Virus record (IMG/VR): IMGVR_UViG_3300027821_000004
Coordinates: 1 to 48,432 of that record
From: a virus
Direction: 5' to 3' (one strand)
DNA length: 48,432 nucleotides
In this document: positions 16,077 through 23,556 of the stretch, in pieces
How positions within the stretch are numbered: the first letter of the stretch is position 1
Layout of the letters: each line of letters opens with the position of its first letter
Notes under the pieces: model-generated
What the model was told of the DNA's origin: nothing
The model's database searches: none
What the model saw: only the letters and a program-made list of their open reading frames with translations
Program-made: the position numbers and the translations under genes

Positions 16077-16303
16077 TCACAAATGATCTCTTCAATGATT
16101 CGGCGGTGGTAGGTCGGAAGCTCAGTGAGCGAGTCGTAGGTCAGGATGTTATTGGCGTCGTTGCGGCCATCTATGTATCTAAAGGCTACCTCGAAGTTGT
16201 TTTGAGTGTCTAAAAATACGTTGTAAGTGTCTCCGTAGCGAGGTTCGTAGAACGTAAAGGCATTTTTAGTGGGGTGCAGGCCGATATGTAGGTCTTCGCG
16301 CAC
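16064..16303 (-). CDS. hypothetical 79-aa protein
   Basis: A mixed alpha/beta small protein (FYEPRYGDTYNVFLDTQNNF) that overlaps the start of the polymerase gene by 13 bp. It ends IIEEIICEWKQ. No catalytic or metal-binding motif seen. Immediately upstream of the polymerase, so co-translated with it. Confidence 0.6.
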   Translation of the reverse strand: MREDLHIGLHPTKNAFTFYEPRYGDTYNVFLDTQNNFEVAFRYIDGRNDANNILTYDSLTELPTYHRRIIEEIICEWKQ

Positions 16304-16309
16304 ACTAGG

Positions 16310-16750
16310 TTATATTGGTTTTCCGCAGTGGGGGCAGGTGCGAGATTTGGGTTTGGGGATGGGGCCACTGTGATTCGGAACGCGGTTCCTGAGCCATTTT
16401 GTGTGCTCCTCGAAAAATATTCTGATTAAGCCTTCTACTGAACAGGCGGATGAACGGTGCCACATACCAACTTCTTTGTGAAGAAGGGGGTGGTAGGGCC
16501 AATCGCTGAGCGGAAACATGAGCATGACTGAATCGTGGCTTAGAGACTTTCCGTCGATCTGGGATCGGACGAATGTGAGGGCTTCTAGGACTTGCTCGCG
16601 GGTAGGAGTCTCTTGGAAGTTCTTAACAGTTGACAAAGGTCTGCCTTGTTCTATGGCACGTTTAGCTTGGAAGTTGGCTTTGTCTGTTGTGGCTTTTTCG
16701 GAAGCTTTTGCTAAGGCTTCTGGGGGTATGTCTACGGTGATAGTATTCAT
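16310..16750 (-). CDS. 146-aa protein with C-terminal CxxC
   Basis: An N-terminal helical, Lys-rich part (EALAKASEKATTDKANFQAK) precedes a Trp/His-rich middle and a C-terminal CPHCGKP motif. A single CxxC could bind zinc as a dimer or with the His-rich segment (HRSSAC, EEHTKW). It lies just downstream of the terminator that closes the ssDNA-binding candidate gene, so some readthrough or a separate promoter must supply it. Function unknown. Confidence 0.65.
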   Translation of the reverse strand: MNTITVDIPPEALAKASEKATTDKANFQAKRAIEQGRPLSTVKNFQETPTREQVLEALTFVRSQIDGKSLSHDSVMLMFPLSDWPYHPLLHKEVGMWHRSSACSVEGLIRIFFEEHTKWLRNRVPNHSGPIPKPKSRTCPHCGKPI

Positions 16751-16760
16751 AAAAGAAAAC

Positions 16761-16784
16761 TGGAGGGTAGTTTCCTACCCTCCA
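16761..16784 (-). terminator. rho-independent terminator, leftward
   Basis: A perfect 10-bp stem (TGGAGGGTAG with CTACCCTCCA) and a 4-base loop. On the minus strand the loop is GAAA (a GNRA tetraloop) and the hairpin is followed by GTTTTCTTTT, a good U-tract. The plus strand has no T-run after the stem. It lies just after the 158-aa gene stop. Confidence 0.85.
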
Positions 16785-16794
16785 ATTCGGTTGT

Positions 16795-17271
16795 TTAGGC
16801 TGCTTGTTGGTGCTTTTCGTAGTCGTCCTTGTGAATCAGACTAGCAACATCATTTCCGACGTAGTCTGACTTTTTGGAGCGAGTTACGATAACACGGGCG
16901 TACGCTTCACCACCTAGCATTTGAGCGGCGGTTTCAGCATTGAACCGAGGGCGGGCCGGGCGACCTTTACTATTGTTTGTGTCGCCAGTACCTAGCAAGG
17001 CGTCCATGAATCGAGTCATCTTTTGGACGAGCCAATCTTGGTCCAGTGCGAAGTTGACGAACAGCGGAAAGCCGGGTCTGACTTCCGTGCCCTCTTGTGT
17101 TTGAGCGGGAGTTACGAGTATAAACTCCCATTTCAATACCACAACGCCATCGCGATCTCCTTGTGTGATGCTCTTGAGGCGCACAAGGGGAGTTTGTCCA
17201 TCGGCAATTAGCGGTATGGTGGTGACGACCTGGGATAGGTCGAGGTTAATATTCAACGGTTGAGTGTCCAT
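16795..17271 (-). CDS. putative ssDNA-binding protein, 158 aa
   Basis: A beta-rich N-terminal two-thirds (LADGQTPLVRLKSITQGD-like region, then VVVLKWEFILV) and a polar C-terminal end. Size, position between the Sak4-like and polymerase genes, and its own strong terminator suggest an abundant single-strand DNA-binding or annealing accessory protein. I see no OB-fold signature that proves it. It starts in a TTTGTATTT-rich leader with AAACAT before ATG. Alternative: a DUF669/DUF2815-type protein of the same functional class. Confidence 0.5.
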   Translation of the reverse strand: MDTQPLNINLDLSQVVTTIPLIADGQTPLVRLKSITQGDRDGVVVLKWEFILVTPAQTQEGTEVRPGFPLFVNFALDQDWLVQKMTRFMDALLGTGDTNNSKGRPARPRFNAETAAQMLGGEAYARVIVTRSKKSDYVGNDVASLIHKDDYEKHQQAA

Positions 17272-17315
17272 ATGTTTGTATTTTCTTTTGTTTTCCTACT
17301 GTTTTGTAGAAAGGG

Positions 17316-17525
17316 TTAAAATAGACTTGGAGGTGATTCGGGAGCCATGCCTCCTAGTGGGGGCAGTGGTTCGGGAGCCGCCACACCCAGGGTTGGTCTG
17401 GCCCACGGCTTTACGGTGATAACGTCGTGTCCTGCGGCTAATAGATCGTCTTCTAGATCTATTGCGGTATCGGGGATAACGTCTGGTGATTCGATTTCTA
17501 AGGTTACGAGAAATGTAGAGGTCAT
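17316..17525 (-). CDS. hypothetical 69-aa protein
   Basis: A compact N terminus (MTSTFLVTLEIESPDVIPDT) with alternating strands resembles small ferredoxin-like folds. A Pro-rich C-terminal tail (APEPLPPLGGMAPESPP) follows. The ATG overlaps the upstream TGA. No function assigned. Confidence 0.6.
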   Translation of the reverse strand: MTSTFLVTLEIESPDVIPDTAIDLEDDLLAAGHDVITVKPWARPTLGVAAPEPLPPLGGMAPESPPSLF

Positions 17526-17848
17526 GTTTCAAGTTCTTTCAGTTGACTGTAGTCATTGCAATCGGGCAGGTCGTCATCGGGGATGTGGTGTGTCTTGAAG
17601 AATCCGTTATGTTCGGGGTGCTTTAACATCCACATGCGAGCATAATGTGCTGTATAGTCATTTCGAATTTTAAAGACATCTCCCTCAGTGGGGATGGCGG
17701 TATGCCACCTTGCCACTTCAACAACGCTTTTGATGCCATAATGCTCCCATCCGCCTCTCGCACGCTCTAAAGCGAAGTGATCAATCCAATACCAAAGTTT
17801 TGGATTTCGGCTATGGAAGATTAGGAACTGACGTTTTGTTTTTGTCAT
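17522..17848 (-). CDS. hypothetical 108-aa protein
   Basis: Rich in aromatic and His residues (NPKLWYWIDHFALERARGGW, TAHYARMWMLKHPEHNGF). It overlaps both neighbours by ATGA and sits directly after the RecA-fold ATPase. No zinc motif or family recognised. It may be an accessory of the recombination module by position only. Confidence 0.65.
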   Translation of the reverse strand: MTKTKRQFLIFHSRNPKLWYWIDHFALERARGGWEHYGIKSVVEVARWHTAIPTEGDVFKIRNDYTAHYARMWMLKHPEHNGFFKTHHIPDDDLPDCNDYSQLKELET

Positions 17849-18597
17849 TGATTCTCGTTTAACTTGGACTCAATGAGCTTCCAATCGAACGCGAAGAGTG
17901 GTGGTAGGCCAAGTGAGTTCTTGAGTTGGTAGCGATAGTCTGGCATACTCCTGACTTGCCATGTGTACTTAGGACTTGGGCCGACAGTGCCGGATACCTC
18001 ACACCTCCAAACATCAGTGAATAGACTGCCAATGATATTCTGCATTTGGCCGGGGATGAGCACAAAGTATTTCAGGCTTTGTTCTAGTTCGTCCTTTTCA
18101 ACTTTCTCATGACATACAAGAACGAAGTGCTTGCGTTGGGCCGAGAGCTGGCTAATGAAGTGCTTCCACAGGTTTAGGTATTGTCCCCAGAGCGGAATAC
18201 TCATCTCTTTTTTGCCTTGTTGACGTAGCACCTCGTCAATCATGTAGTCGCTGAGTTTGGTGGCGCTGTCTATGACAATGGTTTGGACTGAAGGGTCTTT
18301 TAGGGCGGCATTGAGACATTTTCCTAGGCGTTGGTAACGGTTGATGGGGAGGACTTCCACACCGGATTCGTCACGGTCGATTATGTCGTAGCCTACGGGT
18401 AGTGATCCGTTGTTAAGTTTGAGCCAGCGGAGTGCGCCGCCGAGACCGATGTCGCAGTCTGCGATGTAGGCACCGGGGAAGTGGCAGGCTAGGGTAGTCT
18501 TGCCTGTTCCAGGCGGTCCCTGTAATAGGAGACGTAAATATGATTCTTTTTGGTAGTTAGTTATTGCTTGCATAATGGGAAATTTAGTGTCGCGCAT
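17845..18597 (-). CDS. Sak4-like RecA-fold ATPase (recombination/annealing)
   Basis: A 250-residue single P-loop domain with Walker A GPPGTGKT at 27-34 and Walker B-like TIVIDS at 106-111. The short RecA-core length and its place beside a Cas4-like nuclease match the Sak4 class of phage ssDNA recombinases (AAA_24-type). The upstream HNH gene runs 37 bp into its 5' end. Met9 (start 18573) is an alternative start, giving a 13-bp overlap. Neither start has a convincing Shine-Dalgarno, so translation may depend on the upstream gene. Role: recombination-dependent replication or repair (inference). Confidence 0.75.
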   Translation of the reverse strand: MRDTKFPIMQAITNYQKESYLRLLLQGPPGTGKTTLACHFPGAYIADCDIGLGGALRWLKLNNGSLPVGYDIIDRDESGVEVLPINRYQRLGKCLNAALKDPSVQTIVIDSATKLSDYMIDEVLRQQGKKEMSIPLWGQYLNLWKHFISQLSAQRKHFVLVCHEKVEKDELEQSLKYFVLIPGQMQNIIGSLFTDVWRCEVSGTVGPSPKYTWQVRSMPDYRYQLKNSLGLPPLFAFDWKLIESKLNENQ

Positions 18598-19013
18598 GGT
18601 CCGAATAATTCTAATGCCTTTTTGTCGTATACTCTAGCGGCTTCTTCCGCATCTTCGTATGTACCTAAACAATAGGTTATTCCGGCCTTTCTTATTTGTA
18701 CGTTGAACTTAGCTTTGTTTAATTTCAATCCTCTATAGCCTAATCTGTTGTGTCTCTTTGCGTGATGTTGGTTTGTATCGTGAGTAACGAATTCTAGATT
18801 GTGTTTCTGATTGTTTAGTTTGTTTCCATCCTTATGATGAGTCTCCATTCCCGAGGGAGGTTTGCCTATAACTGCATGGTGCATATACATATGATTACCG
18901 CGTATGACGTTGCTGGCATAACCATTTACTAGACACCATGCAAATTGACTCAACCGTTCGAAGTCATCATCGTCTACTAGACATGACTCCCTAGCCATTT
19001 TGATTGTCTTCAT
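18561..19013 (-). CDS. HNH homing endonuclease with AP2 DNA-binding domain
   Basis: A 150-residue free-standing homing-type nuclease. The HNH core spans residues about 45-76 (MHHAVIG, then METHHKDGNKLNN, then NLEFVT), with His59-His60 and the Asn-rich loop. The C-terminal AP2-type domain (about 93-145) has LGYRGLKLN, FNVQIR, YCLGTYEDAEEAARVYD and ends CATLNFP. It is inserted between the nuclease gene (ATGA overlap) and the Sak4-like gene, which it overlaps. Such genes are mobile in phages; nothing suggests a role in the host pathway. Its base composition is AT-richer than its neighbours. Confidence 0.9.
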   Translation of the reverse strand: MKTIKMARESCLVDDDDFERLSQFAWCLVNGYASNVIRGNHMYMHHAVIGKPPSGMETHHKDGNKLNNQKHNLEFVTHDTNQHHAKRHNRLGYRGLKLNKAKFNVQIRKAGITYCLGTYEDAEEAARVYDKKALELFGPCATLNFPLCKQ

Positions 19014-20044
19014 AATACTGGGTTCCAGGTGACTGGTTTGAAGGAATCACTATTTAGAAATCTCATTCGGACTTGGTCGTTCTCGATTGTACATGCATCG
19101 TGATACATACACTTTCCATATTTCCCAAAACAACTGTTGGTGAACATGGGGAACTGATTTCGAACTAAGCAGTGGACTAGGTCCGAGGTGATGGTGAGCG
19201 TGTTAGCTTCCCACTTTTCTAAGCGTTCTTGGGTGTAGTCGAAGAATGCCTTGAAAAACGTCAATGGGGCTTCACCGCCACGTGGACCCTTGGCTATTAG
19301 ATTTTTCGTGTCCTCTTGGACACGACGTAGACCGATTCCATCTAAGCAGAATCCGGTGATGTCTAGTTCGGGCCACAATATCCTAGCTACCCAGGTGTAA
19401 CCGATGGTTTGGTGGGCGAGCTGGAAAGCGGGGATGTATTGATCACCGCCGATGCTAGTCGTTTTGTGATCTACGACACGATTATGGCCATTGACGTGGG
19501 CAACTAGATCAATGCGGCCAGACCACGCGACGTGGATAGCTTCTACGTGGCGCGGCTCGGGCCATTCGGGCAAGCGAATCTTGGTGTTAACGTCAAGGCG
19601 TCCGAGAGGGATCTCGAACGGTTTCTCTATTAGCTGTTCACCGTTGTCCTCGAGAATTTCCCAGCCTAGATCCTGAATGCGGTAGTGGGCCATGACGCGT
19701 AGCGCCATGCCAACAGTTCGGTATTCATCTGGAGGTGAGGGATTCTCGGTAAAGTATTGAACGATCCGCTGATCTTGTTCTTGGGCGCTCTCGCCCAAGA
19801 GGTAGCCTTTTATGCCCTCATGGATTGCACCGCCAAAGGTTAGGGCGGCATTGCGGGCATGAGCCTCGCGCCGGTAGATTAGGTAGTGAAGGGCGCTAGT
19901 TGGGCATTTTGTGAAGTGTTCTAGGGCGCTGTTATCTAATATTAGGAGGTAGTGGCCGTCTTGTGGTAGAGGTCTGAGGAATTCTCTGGGTTTGGATATT
20001 GTGGGCGGTGGTAGTTCAGTGTTTGGTAGTTCTATGTCGATCAT
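19010..20044 (-). CDS. Cas4/RecB-like PD-(D/E)XK nuclease with probable Fe-S cluster
   Basis: A 344-residue protein with the RecB-family nuclease signature: GGAIHEGI (His75) near the N terminus, GRID at 176-179 and VDHKT at 191-195 (the D-x-K). Four cysteines are placed like the 4Fe-4S cluster of Cas4/AddB proteins: C47 in TKCP, then C305, C312 and C318 in a C-terminal cluster. It is expected to be an exonuclease that makes single-stranded ends for the adjacent Sak4-like recombinase. The pair, with the putative SSB, would form a recombination module. There is no CRISPR array, so a CRISPR role is not supported. Confidence 0.85.
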   Translation of the reverse strand: MIDIELPNTELPPPTISKPREFLRPLPQDGHYLLILDNSALEHFTKCPTSALHYLIYRREAHARNAALTFGGAIHEGIKGYLLGESAQEQDQRIVQYFTENPSPPDEYRTVGMALRVMAHYRIQDLGWEILEDNGEQLIEKPFEIPLGRLDVNTKIRLPEWPEPRHVEAIHVAWSGRIDLVAHVNGHNRVVDHKTTSIGGDQYIPAFQLAHQTIGYTWVARILWPELDITGFCLDGIGLRRVQEDTKNLIAKGPRGGEAPLTFFKAFFDYTQERLEKWEANTLTITSDLVHCLVRNQFPMFTNSCFGKYGKCMYHDACTIENDQVRMRFLNSDSFKPVTWNPVL

Positions 20045-20186
20045 TTGGTTCTATTCTTTTGCTTAATTTAAGCCAGAACAGGATGTTCTTGCGGAGAATG
20101 GGGGCGCAGGACTCGATTGCTCCATTGGAGATCACGAATCCCGCGCACAAATATTTAGTTTTGACTTGGTAGAGGCCGTCCTGCAT
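20016..20186 (-). CDS. 56-aa conserved-type phage small protein
   Basis: ATG 20184-20186 overlaps the TAA of the 85-aa gene (TAATG), and the stop at 20016 lies inside the nuclease gene's 5' end. The sequence begins MQDGLYQVKTKYLCAGFVI and continues to CAPILRKNI. I recognise the pattern KTKYLCAGFVI...CAPILRK as recurring in small uncharacterised proteins of many phages; this is from memory and was not searched. Function unknown. Confidence 0.7.
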   Translation of the reverse strand: MQDGLYQVKTKYLCAGFVISNGAIESCAPILRKNILFWLKLSKRIEPNDRHRTTKH

Positions 20187-20443
20187 TAGGGAAAGGTTGC
20201 TTCGGGTTCAGCATCTTCGTCTTCGGGATCACCAACCATCACCATCGTGAGGCTTAGAGTTAGGTTTACGTTGACGGTAAGCTCGACCTCGTCGTCCGCT
20301 GTAAAGTTGGATGCGGCATCCGCTACGGATTCGTAGACGTTATCGTCTTCGTCTATGAACTGGAGAGTGGCATTATCGAATCCCTGCTTTTTGGCTAGCT
20401 CGAGGACTTTCTGTGCGTTGGCTACAACTTCGGAGTTTTTCAT
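20186..20443 (-). CDS. hypothetical acidic 85-aa protein
   Basis: Begins with a helical MKNSEVVANAQKVLELAKKQ segment, then acidic strands (DEDDNVYESVADAASNF), and ends with an acidic tail (GDPEDEDAEPE). ATGA-coupled to the gene upstream and TAATG-coupled to the gene downstream. An acidic, possibly DNA-mimicking or binding protein; no evidence beyond composition. Confidence 0.6.
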   Translation of the reverse strand: MKNSEVVANAQKVLELAKKQGFDNATLQFIDEDDNVYESVADAASNFTADDEVELTVNVNLTLSLTMVMVGDPEDEDAEPEATFP

Positions 20444-20655
20444 TTTTGGGTATATTTTCTACTGATTGGTTTTACTACTACTCTGACGTTAAATGGGTCA
20501 AAGGGTACTTCCATATTTATGGCGGTATTGGCTGACTCTTCGACGGCACGTTGAGTTGCTTCTTCAATAGTGGCAGGACGTACGAAGGTTATGCGACCAC
20601 CAATCATAAGTCCTGAAGCGTTATGGACGGCGTACTCGTAACGCTTATATTGCAT
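20440..20655 (-). CDS. hypothetical 71-aa protein
   Basis: A mixed alpha/beta small protein (EYAVHNASGLMIGGRITFVR, ATIEEATQRAVEES) with a basic C terminus. It overlaps the upstream 46-aa gene by 11 bp. No family recognised. Confidence 0.6.
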   Translation of the reverse strand: MQYKRYEYAVHNASGLMIGGRITFVRPATIEEATQRAVEESANTAINMEVPFDPFNVRVVVKPISRKYTQK

Positions 20656-20785
20656 CCCGGATTGCTTGGCGGCGGGCGGCTATGGATAGCTTAGGTTCCT
20701 TCGTCGAAACCTTGGCCTTGGGCTTAGGTTTCTCGGCAGGGGTTCTAAGCTTAATCACATACTCCCTCAGTTGCTGATCCGTCAT
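20645..20785 (-). CDS. hypothetical Lys-rich 46-aa protein
   Basis: I take Met at 20785 (MTDQQLREYVIKLRTPAEKP) as start; an upstream ATG at 20854 would add 23 residues and overlap the previous gene much more. The second half is strongly basic (KPKPKAKVSTKEPK), suggesting nucleic-acid contact. Start is uncertain. Confidence 0.55.
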   Translation of the reverse strand: MTDQQLREYVIKLRTPAEKPKPKAKVSTKEPKLSIAARRQAIRDAI

Positions 20786-21077
20786 CTGGACTAGGAGGGG
20801 GTTGTGCTTGATGCTGAGCAGGTGAATTAAGGGCGCGTCTGGATCGGTGTGCATGAAAGGTGAGGTTGGTCATTATTTCACGGACGGCTTCCCCTGACTC
20901 GGGACTCCATTCTGCTTTAATGTGCTGTCGTTTGCATTCATTGTGTAACGCTTCGAAAAACTGATTTATTAGTCGCTGTTTGATTCCACGGTCGCCTGCA
21001 AATATTTTCCTGAAGAAGTATTCGTAGATTTCATGTGGCAGTTGTGCCCAGATCTTTGGTCTATCGTCATTAGCCAT
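20751..21077 (-). CDS. hypothetical 108-aa protein
   Basis: The start is chosen at 21077 (MANDDRPKIWAQLPHEIYEY) in a CATTATG context. The longer frame up to 21197 would overlap the small GTG-started gene, and its first 40 residues look like an out-of-frame shadow. Helix-rich (EYFFRKIFAGDRGIKQRLIN) with a Pro-rich disordered tail. No motif recognised. Confidence 0.6.
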   Translation of the reverse strand: MANDDRPKIWAQLPHEIYEYFFRKIFAGDRGIKQRLINQFFEALHNECKRQHIKAEWSPESGEAVREIMTNLTFHAHRSRRALNSPAQHQAQPPPSPDDGSATEGVCD

Positions 21078-21102
21078 AATGTGCGCCGTGGTAGGGGGAG
21101 CA

Positions 21103-21255
21103 TCATTTCTTACTGTGACTGAATTTGCCGTGCTTGGCACGGCGTTGTGTCTCGAGTGCAATAGCAACTGCTTGCTTCTGCGGTTTTCCGGCAGCAACCT
21201 CAGTACTTATGTTCTGGGACACTGCTTCCTTGGATGCGGACTTCTTTAGTGGCAC
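21103..21255 (-). CDS. 50-aa Lys-rich conserved phage protein (GKPQKQAVAIAL family)
   Basis: A GTG start at 21253-21255 has an excellent AAGGAG four bases upstream, the clearest ribosome site in this arm. The protein reads VPLKKSASKE, then NISTEVAAGKPQKQAVAIAL, and ends in a Lys/His-rich tail. The pattern PLKKG...NI...GKPQKQAVAIAL is a widespread small phage protein (DUF6496-like, from memory) of unknown function. It is too short and GTG-started, so it is easily missed by gene callers. Confidence 0.8.
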   Translation of the reverse strand: MPLKKSASKEAVSQNISTEVAAGKPQKQAVAIALETQRRAKHGKFSHSKK

Positions 21256-21370
21256 TTTTCTCCTTTCTTATTAGTTCATCTAACTGTAAATGGAGGGCGG
21301 CTAACTTTCCGAGGTCTTGGGTGCCGAATGCTTCAGCTATTACTTTATCGATTTTATCGTAGTTAGTCAT
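21200..21370 (-). CDS. hypothetical 56-aa protein
   Basis: Start taken at 21370 (MTNYDKIDKVIAEAFGTQDL), with GGAGG about 13 bases upstream. An ATG at 21433 gives a 77-aa version whose extra N terminus looks non-coding. The helical protein ends with a segment that overlaps the 5' end of the 50-aa Lys-rich gene. Function unknown. Confidence 0.5.
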   Translation of the reverse strand: MTNYDKIDKVIAEAFGTQDLGKLAALHLQLDELIRKEKSATKEVRIQGSSVPEHKY

Positions 21371-21437
21371 TGAAAGAGGTGGTGCCTCCGGCCCACTACT
21401 TCTCCAGATCACTTTCCAGACCGAAGGCACCAAGGGG

Positions 21438-22052
21438 TTAAAGCACTACGTCGATGTAACGACCAACGAGGCGTGCTAGGGATTGTTTCTCAGGACGGTT
21501 GTCATCGTCACGAATAAGTTCGAATTCTGGCACTGCGGCCAAGAACTTTTGAACTTTCGCCTCGATGTAATCCGTATCGTGATCGAGGATATCCTCCGCT
21601 TTGAGCAGGTCGCCTTTGGCGATTGCTGATACGCGAGCGGGGGACGGATCTACAGTGATGCTGGCAGCAACTTCCTGTGCCCAAGTCTCTAATTCTTTGA
21701 CTTTGGTAGGGTCACCGCCGTTCTCACCATCTGCACCGGCATAGAGTTTGCGTACTCTAGTATTGTAGGTACGAAATCTTTCTGGGACAGCTTTAGTGTC
21801 GTTAGGATTCTTAGCTCGCGCTTTGACGCGAGCTGTGGCGTCAGGATCGATTTCCCGTGGTATTTTTGTCCGTTCCTGCAATAGTTTCCCGAAGGCGTTC
21901 TGCCATTCGGGTAAAGTACTACGGTAGATGGTATTATTTACCGCATCTTTCAATGCCGCACCGGGTTCCCCGGCTGCTTCGTCATATTCTTCTACTGTAT
22001 CTTGTCCTGTAAAACTTAGTTTGTAGCCACAGGACTGTGTAGGGTACTGCAT
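21438..22052 (-). CDS. hypothetical 204-aa early protein
   Basis: Charged, helix-rich (ALKDAVNNTIYRSTLPEWQN, VKELETWAQEVAASI) with a long Arg/Lys/Asp middle; no signal or membrane segments. First gene behind a plausible sigma70 promoter and an untranslated leader of about 75 bases, so it heads a leftward sub-operon. I do not recognise the family. Confidence 0.7.
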   Translation of the reverse strand: MQYPTQSCGYKLSFTGQDTVEEYDEAAGEPGAALKDAVNNTIYRSTLPEWQNAFGKLLQERTKIPREIDPDATARVKARAKNPNDTKAVPERFRTYNTRVRKLYAGADGENGGDPTKVKELETWAQEVAASITVDPSPARVSAIAKGDLLKAEDILDHDTDYIEAKVQKFLAAVPEFELIRDDDNRPEKQSLARLVGRYIDVVL

Positions 22053-22134
22053 AATTTTGTTTGTTTATTCTTTCGATTGTGAGGCATTAGTTGGTGGAGC
22101 GCGGGTCGCCTCGAAACGGCGCGATCCAGTATGG

Positions 22135-22163
22135 AACTTAGCAAAGTGGGCAGGTCGAGTCAA
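22135..22163 (-). promoter_or_regulatory. putative sigma70-type promoter, leftward
   Basis: On the minus strand TTGACT (22158-22163) is separated by 17 bases from TAAGTT (22135-22140). The -35 fits well and the -10 poorly (3 of 6). It lies in the 181-bp gene-free gap upstream of the 204-aa gene, which otherwise holds only a small TTACGC/GCGTAA hairpin near 22200-22216. Confidence 0.45.
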
Positions 22164-22233
22164 GCTTATTTTTCGGTGAATATCGTGTGAATAACTTTGT
22201 TACGCGAAAAGCGTAAGAACTCCGCCGGGTCGA

Positions 22234-22464
22234 TTATACAACCAGGATGGTGACATACGGTCTGCCGTGCGGATCACCTACACCAACCCAGTCTGTTTGA
22301 CCAATGAGACCTCTTACTCTTGTATCAACCCAGACTTCACAGTCACCGTGTTTGTCTAACATTTCTTGTAGTTTGGCTATTAGTTCAGCGAGATTCATAA
22401 TGTGCGGTTCCTCGAGTGGGGTTGTGCCAAGATATTTGGCTAGAATTTCTCTAGGAGTACTCAT
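22234..22464 (-). CDS. hypothetical 76-aa protein (HGD..V type)
   Basis: Contains LAELIAKLQEMLDKHGDCEV and VWVDTRV, the pattern of short phage proteins reading ELI..L..L.e.GD.eV. These are usually annotated only as conserved hypothetical. It ends RPYVTILVV. No enzymatic motif. Confidence 0.65.
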   Translation of the reverse strand: MSTPREILAKYLGTTPLEEPHIMNLAELIAKLQEMLDKHGDCEVWVDTRVRGLIGQTDWVGVGDPHGRPYVTILVV

Positions 22465-22512
22465 GAAAGATTTTGGTCGAGACTTTCGAAATTCTGGAGG
22501 CTTATGCTATCG

Positions 22513-22716
22513 TTAGACTCCATTGTCTTCCCGTTTTAAATATTGATTTTTGTGTTCGAGAGTCAGGATGTAAATGTTGTCCTTGCCGAAATCTATTAGG
22601 AGCTGATTGGTGAAGTTGCCCGATTTATCGGGCAGCGGCAAGGCTGTGAGGCCAGCCTTGATGAGTGCGCCAAGGGTGGCCCCAGTGTAGAATGAATGTT
22701 TGTCCGTGGTTAGCAT
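22513..22716 (-). CDS. hypothetical 67-aa protein
   Basis: Start chosen at 22716 (MLTTDKHSFYTGATLGALIK), which overlaps the stop of the 31-aa membrane protein. A longer frame to 22791 would run through that gene. Gly/Leu-rich centre and basic C terminus. Function unknown. Confidence 0.6.
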   Translation of the reverse strand: MLTTDKHSFYTGATLGALIKAGLTALPLPDKSGNFTNQLLIDFGKDNIYILTLEHKNQYLKREDNGV

Positions 22717-22805
22717 GACTGCGTCATTATTAGGTAGGTTATGTAGAGGGAAACGGTTATCTGGATGAGTAGGTAGATAACCGTTTCCCAATCGCTGAGT
22801 GTCAT
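22710..22805 (-). CDS. 31-aa single-span membrane microprotein
   Basis: ATG 22803-22805 overlaps the TGA of the 47-aa gene (ATGA). The peptide MTLSDWETVIYLLIQITVSL continues to YITYLIMTQSC and is almost entirely one hydrophobic span. Coupling on both sides supports translation. It may be a host-membrane toxin, anchor or leader-like peptide; no family recognised. Confidence 0.5.
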   Translation of the reverse strand: MTLSDWETVIYLLIQITVSLYITYLIMTQSC

Positions 22806-22945
22806 TCTGATAGTACCTTCTCCGCTTTTGCGATAAGTTCGAGCGTGTCGATTACACTCCAATCGCTGGGAATTAGGTCGTGTTTGTTCACACTGATTTT
22901 TAGTGCGTCGAGCAATTCGCTGGCGATTTCTTTGTAGGTTTTCAT
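22802..22945 (-). CDS. hypothetical 47-aa protein
   Basis: An ATGA overlap with the helicase C-half upstream and another with the 31-aa gene downstream. The helical protein begins MKTYKEIASELLDALKISVN and ends AKAEKVLSE. Probably real; function unknown. Confidence 0.6.
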   Translation of the reverse strand: MKTYKEIASELLDALKISVNKHDLIPSDWSVIDTLELIAKAEKVLSE

Positions 22946-23556
22946 CGTTGGAAATCTCCTGAGTCAATATAGATGATGTCGAGTTTGGCGCGAGTGACTG
23001 CTACATAGATTAGGTTGACCTCTTGCTGCTGTTGCCACTCTTCAGTGGCGTATTTGCTGGGCATTAAGCCAACGTCGAGAATGAAGACTCGGTCCCACTC
23101 TCCGCCCTTTGCTCTATGGATGGTGGATAGGGTCGTAACGTTCTTTTTCTCTTCACCGAATAGCTCGGAGATGATTAGGAGAACTTCTTGGACGGACTTG
23201 GCGTTCTGCATGAACATGCGGACGCATTCGCATTTATCCTTGAGATTGGCGATTGCGCTGTCCTTGCCTTTGTCCTTTAGGTCTTCTGTTTTGGTGTGCT
23301 CATAGTCACGGAGTTTGTCGGTGAGTTCTAGGATGGAGTTAGCCTTCATTTTTTTGACGAGGGCGGTGAGGCCAGCGCCGATGTCACGTCCGAGGACGTA
23401 GCACGGGTGACGTGCGCCGAGTAGTGCGAAGGCGACTCCGATTAGTGGGGCGGTATTGCGGCACAGGATTACGTCCTGGGGGCCGATGTCTGAAGCGTAC
23501 CAGTCGAACCATGTTTCAATGGAACCTTCTGGGGCGTTAGGGGCGTGCTCTATCAT
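22942..23556 (-). CDS. split UvrD/Rep-type helicase, C-terminal half (motifs IV-VI)
   Basis: A 204-residue protein holding only the second RecA-like lobe of a superfamily 1 helicase. It has VILCRN at 29-34, motif V STIHRAKGGEWDRVF at 144-158 and motif VI NLIYVAVTRAK at 181-191. No Walker A is present; that lies in the separate gene at 24595-25557. Start taken at 23556 (MIEHAPNAPEGSI), an ATGA overlap; the longer frame to 23742 runs antisense-like through the 143-aa gene. Together the two halves cover a complete helicase. They could assemble into one enzyme or be decayed remnants, but both keep conserved motifs. Confidence 0.8.
   Translation of the reverse strand: MIEHAPNAPEGSIETWFDWYASDIGPQDVILCRNTAPLIGVAFALLGARHPCYVLGRDIGAGLTALVKKMKANSILELTDKLRDYEHTKTEDLKDKGKDSAIANLKDKCECVRMFMQNAKSVQEVLLIISELFGEEKKNVTTLSTIHRAKGGEWDRVFILDVGLMPSKYATEEWQQQQEVNLIYVAVTRAKLDIIYIDSGDFQR

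Noticed and set aside
19010-20044. CRISPR Cas4 role for the PD-(D/E)XK nuclease
   Set aside because: No repeat-spacer array or other cas gene exists in the genome; a recombination role beside the Sak4-like gene is simpler.
20751-21197. A 148-aa version of the 108-aa protein
   Set aside because: Its first 40 residues are out-of-register translation of the GTG-started 50-aa gene, which has the better ribosome site.
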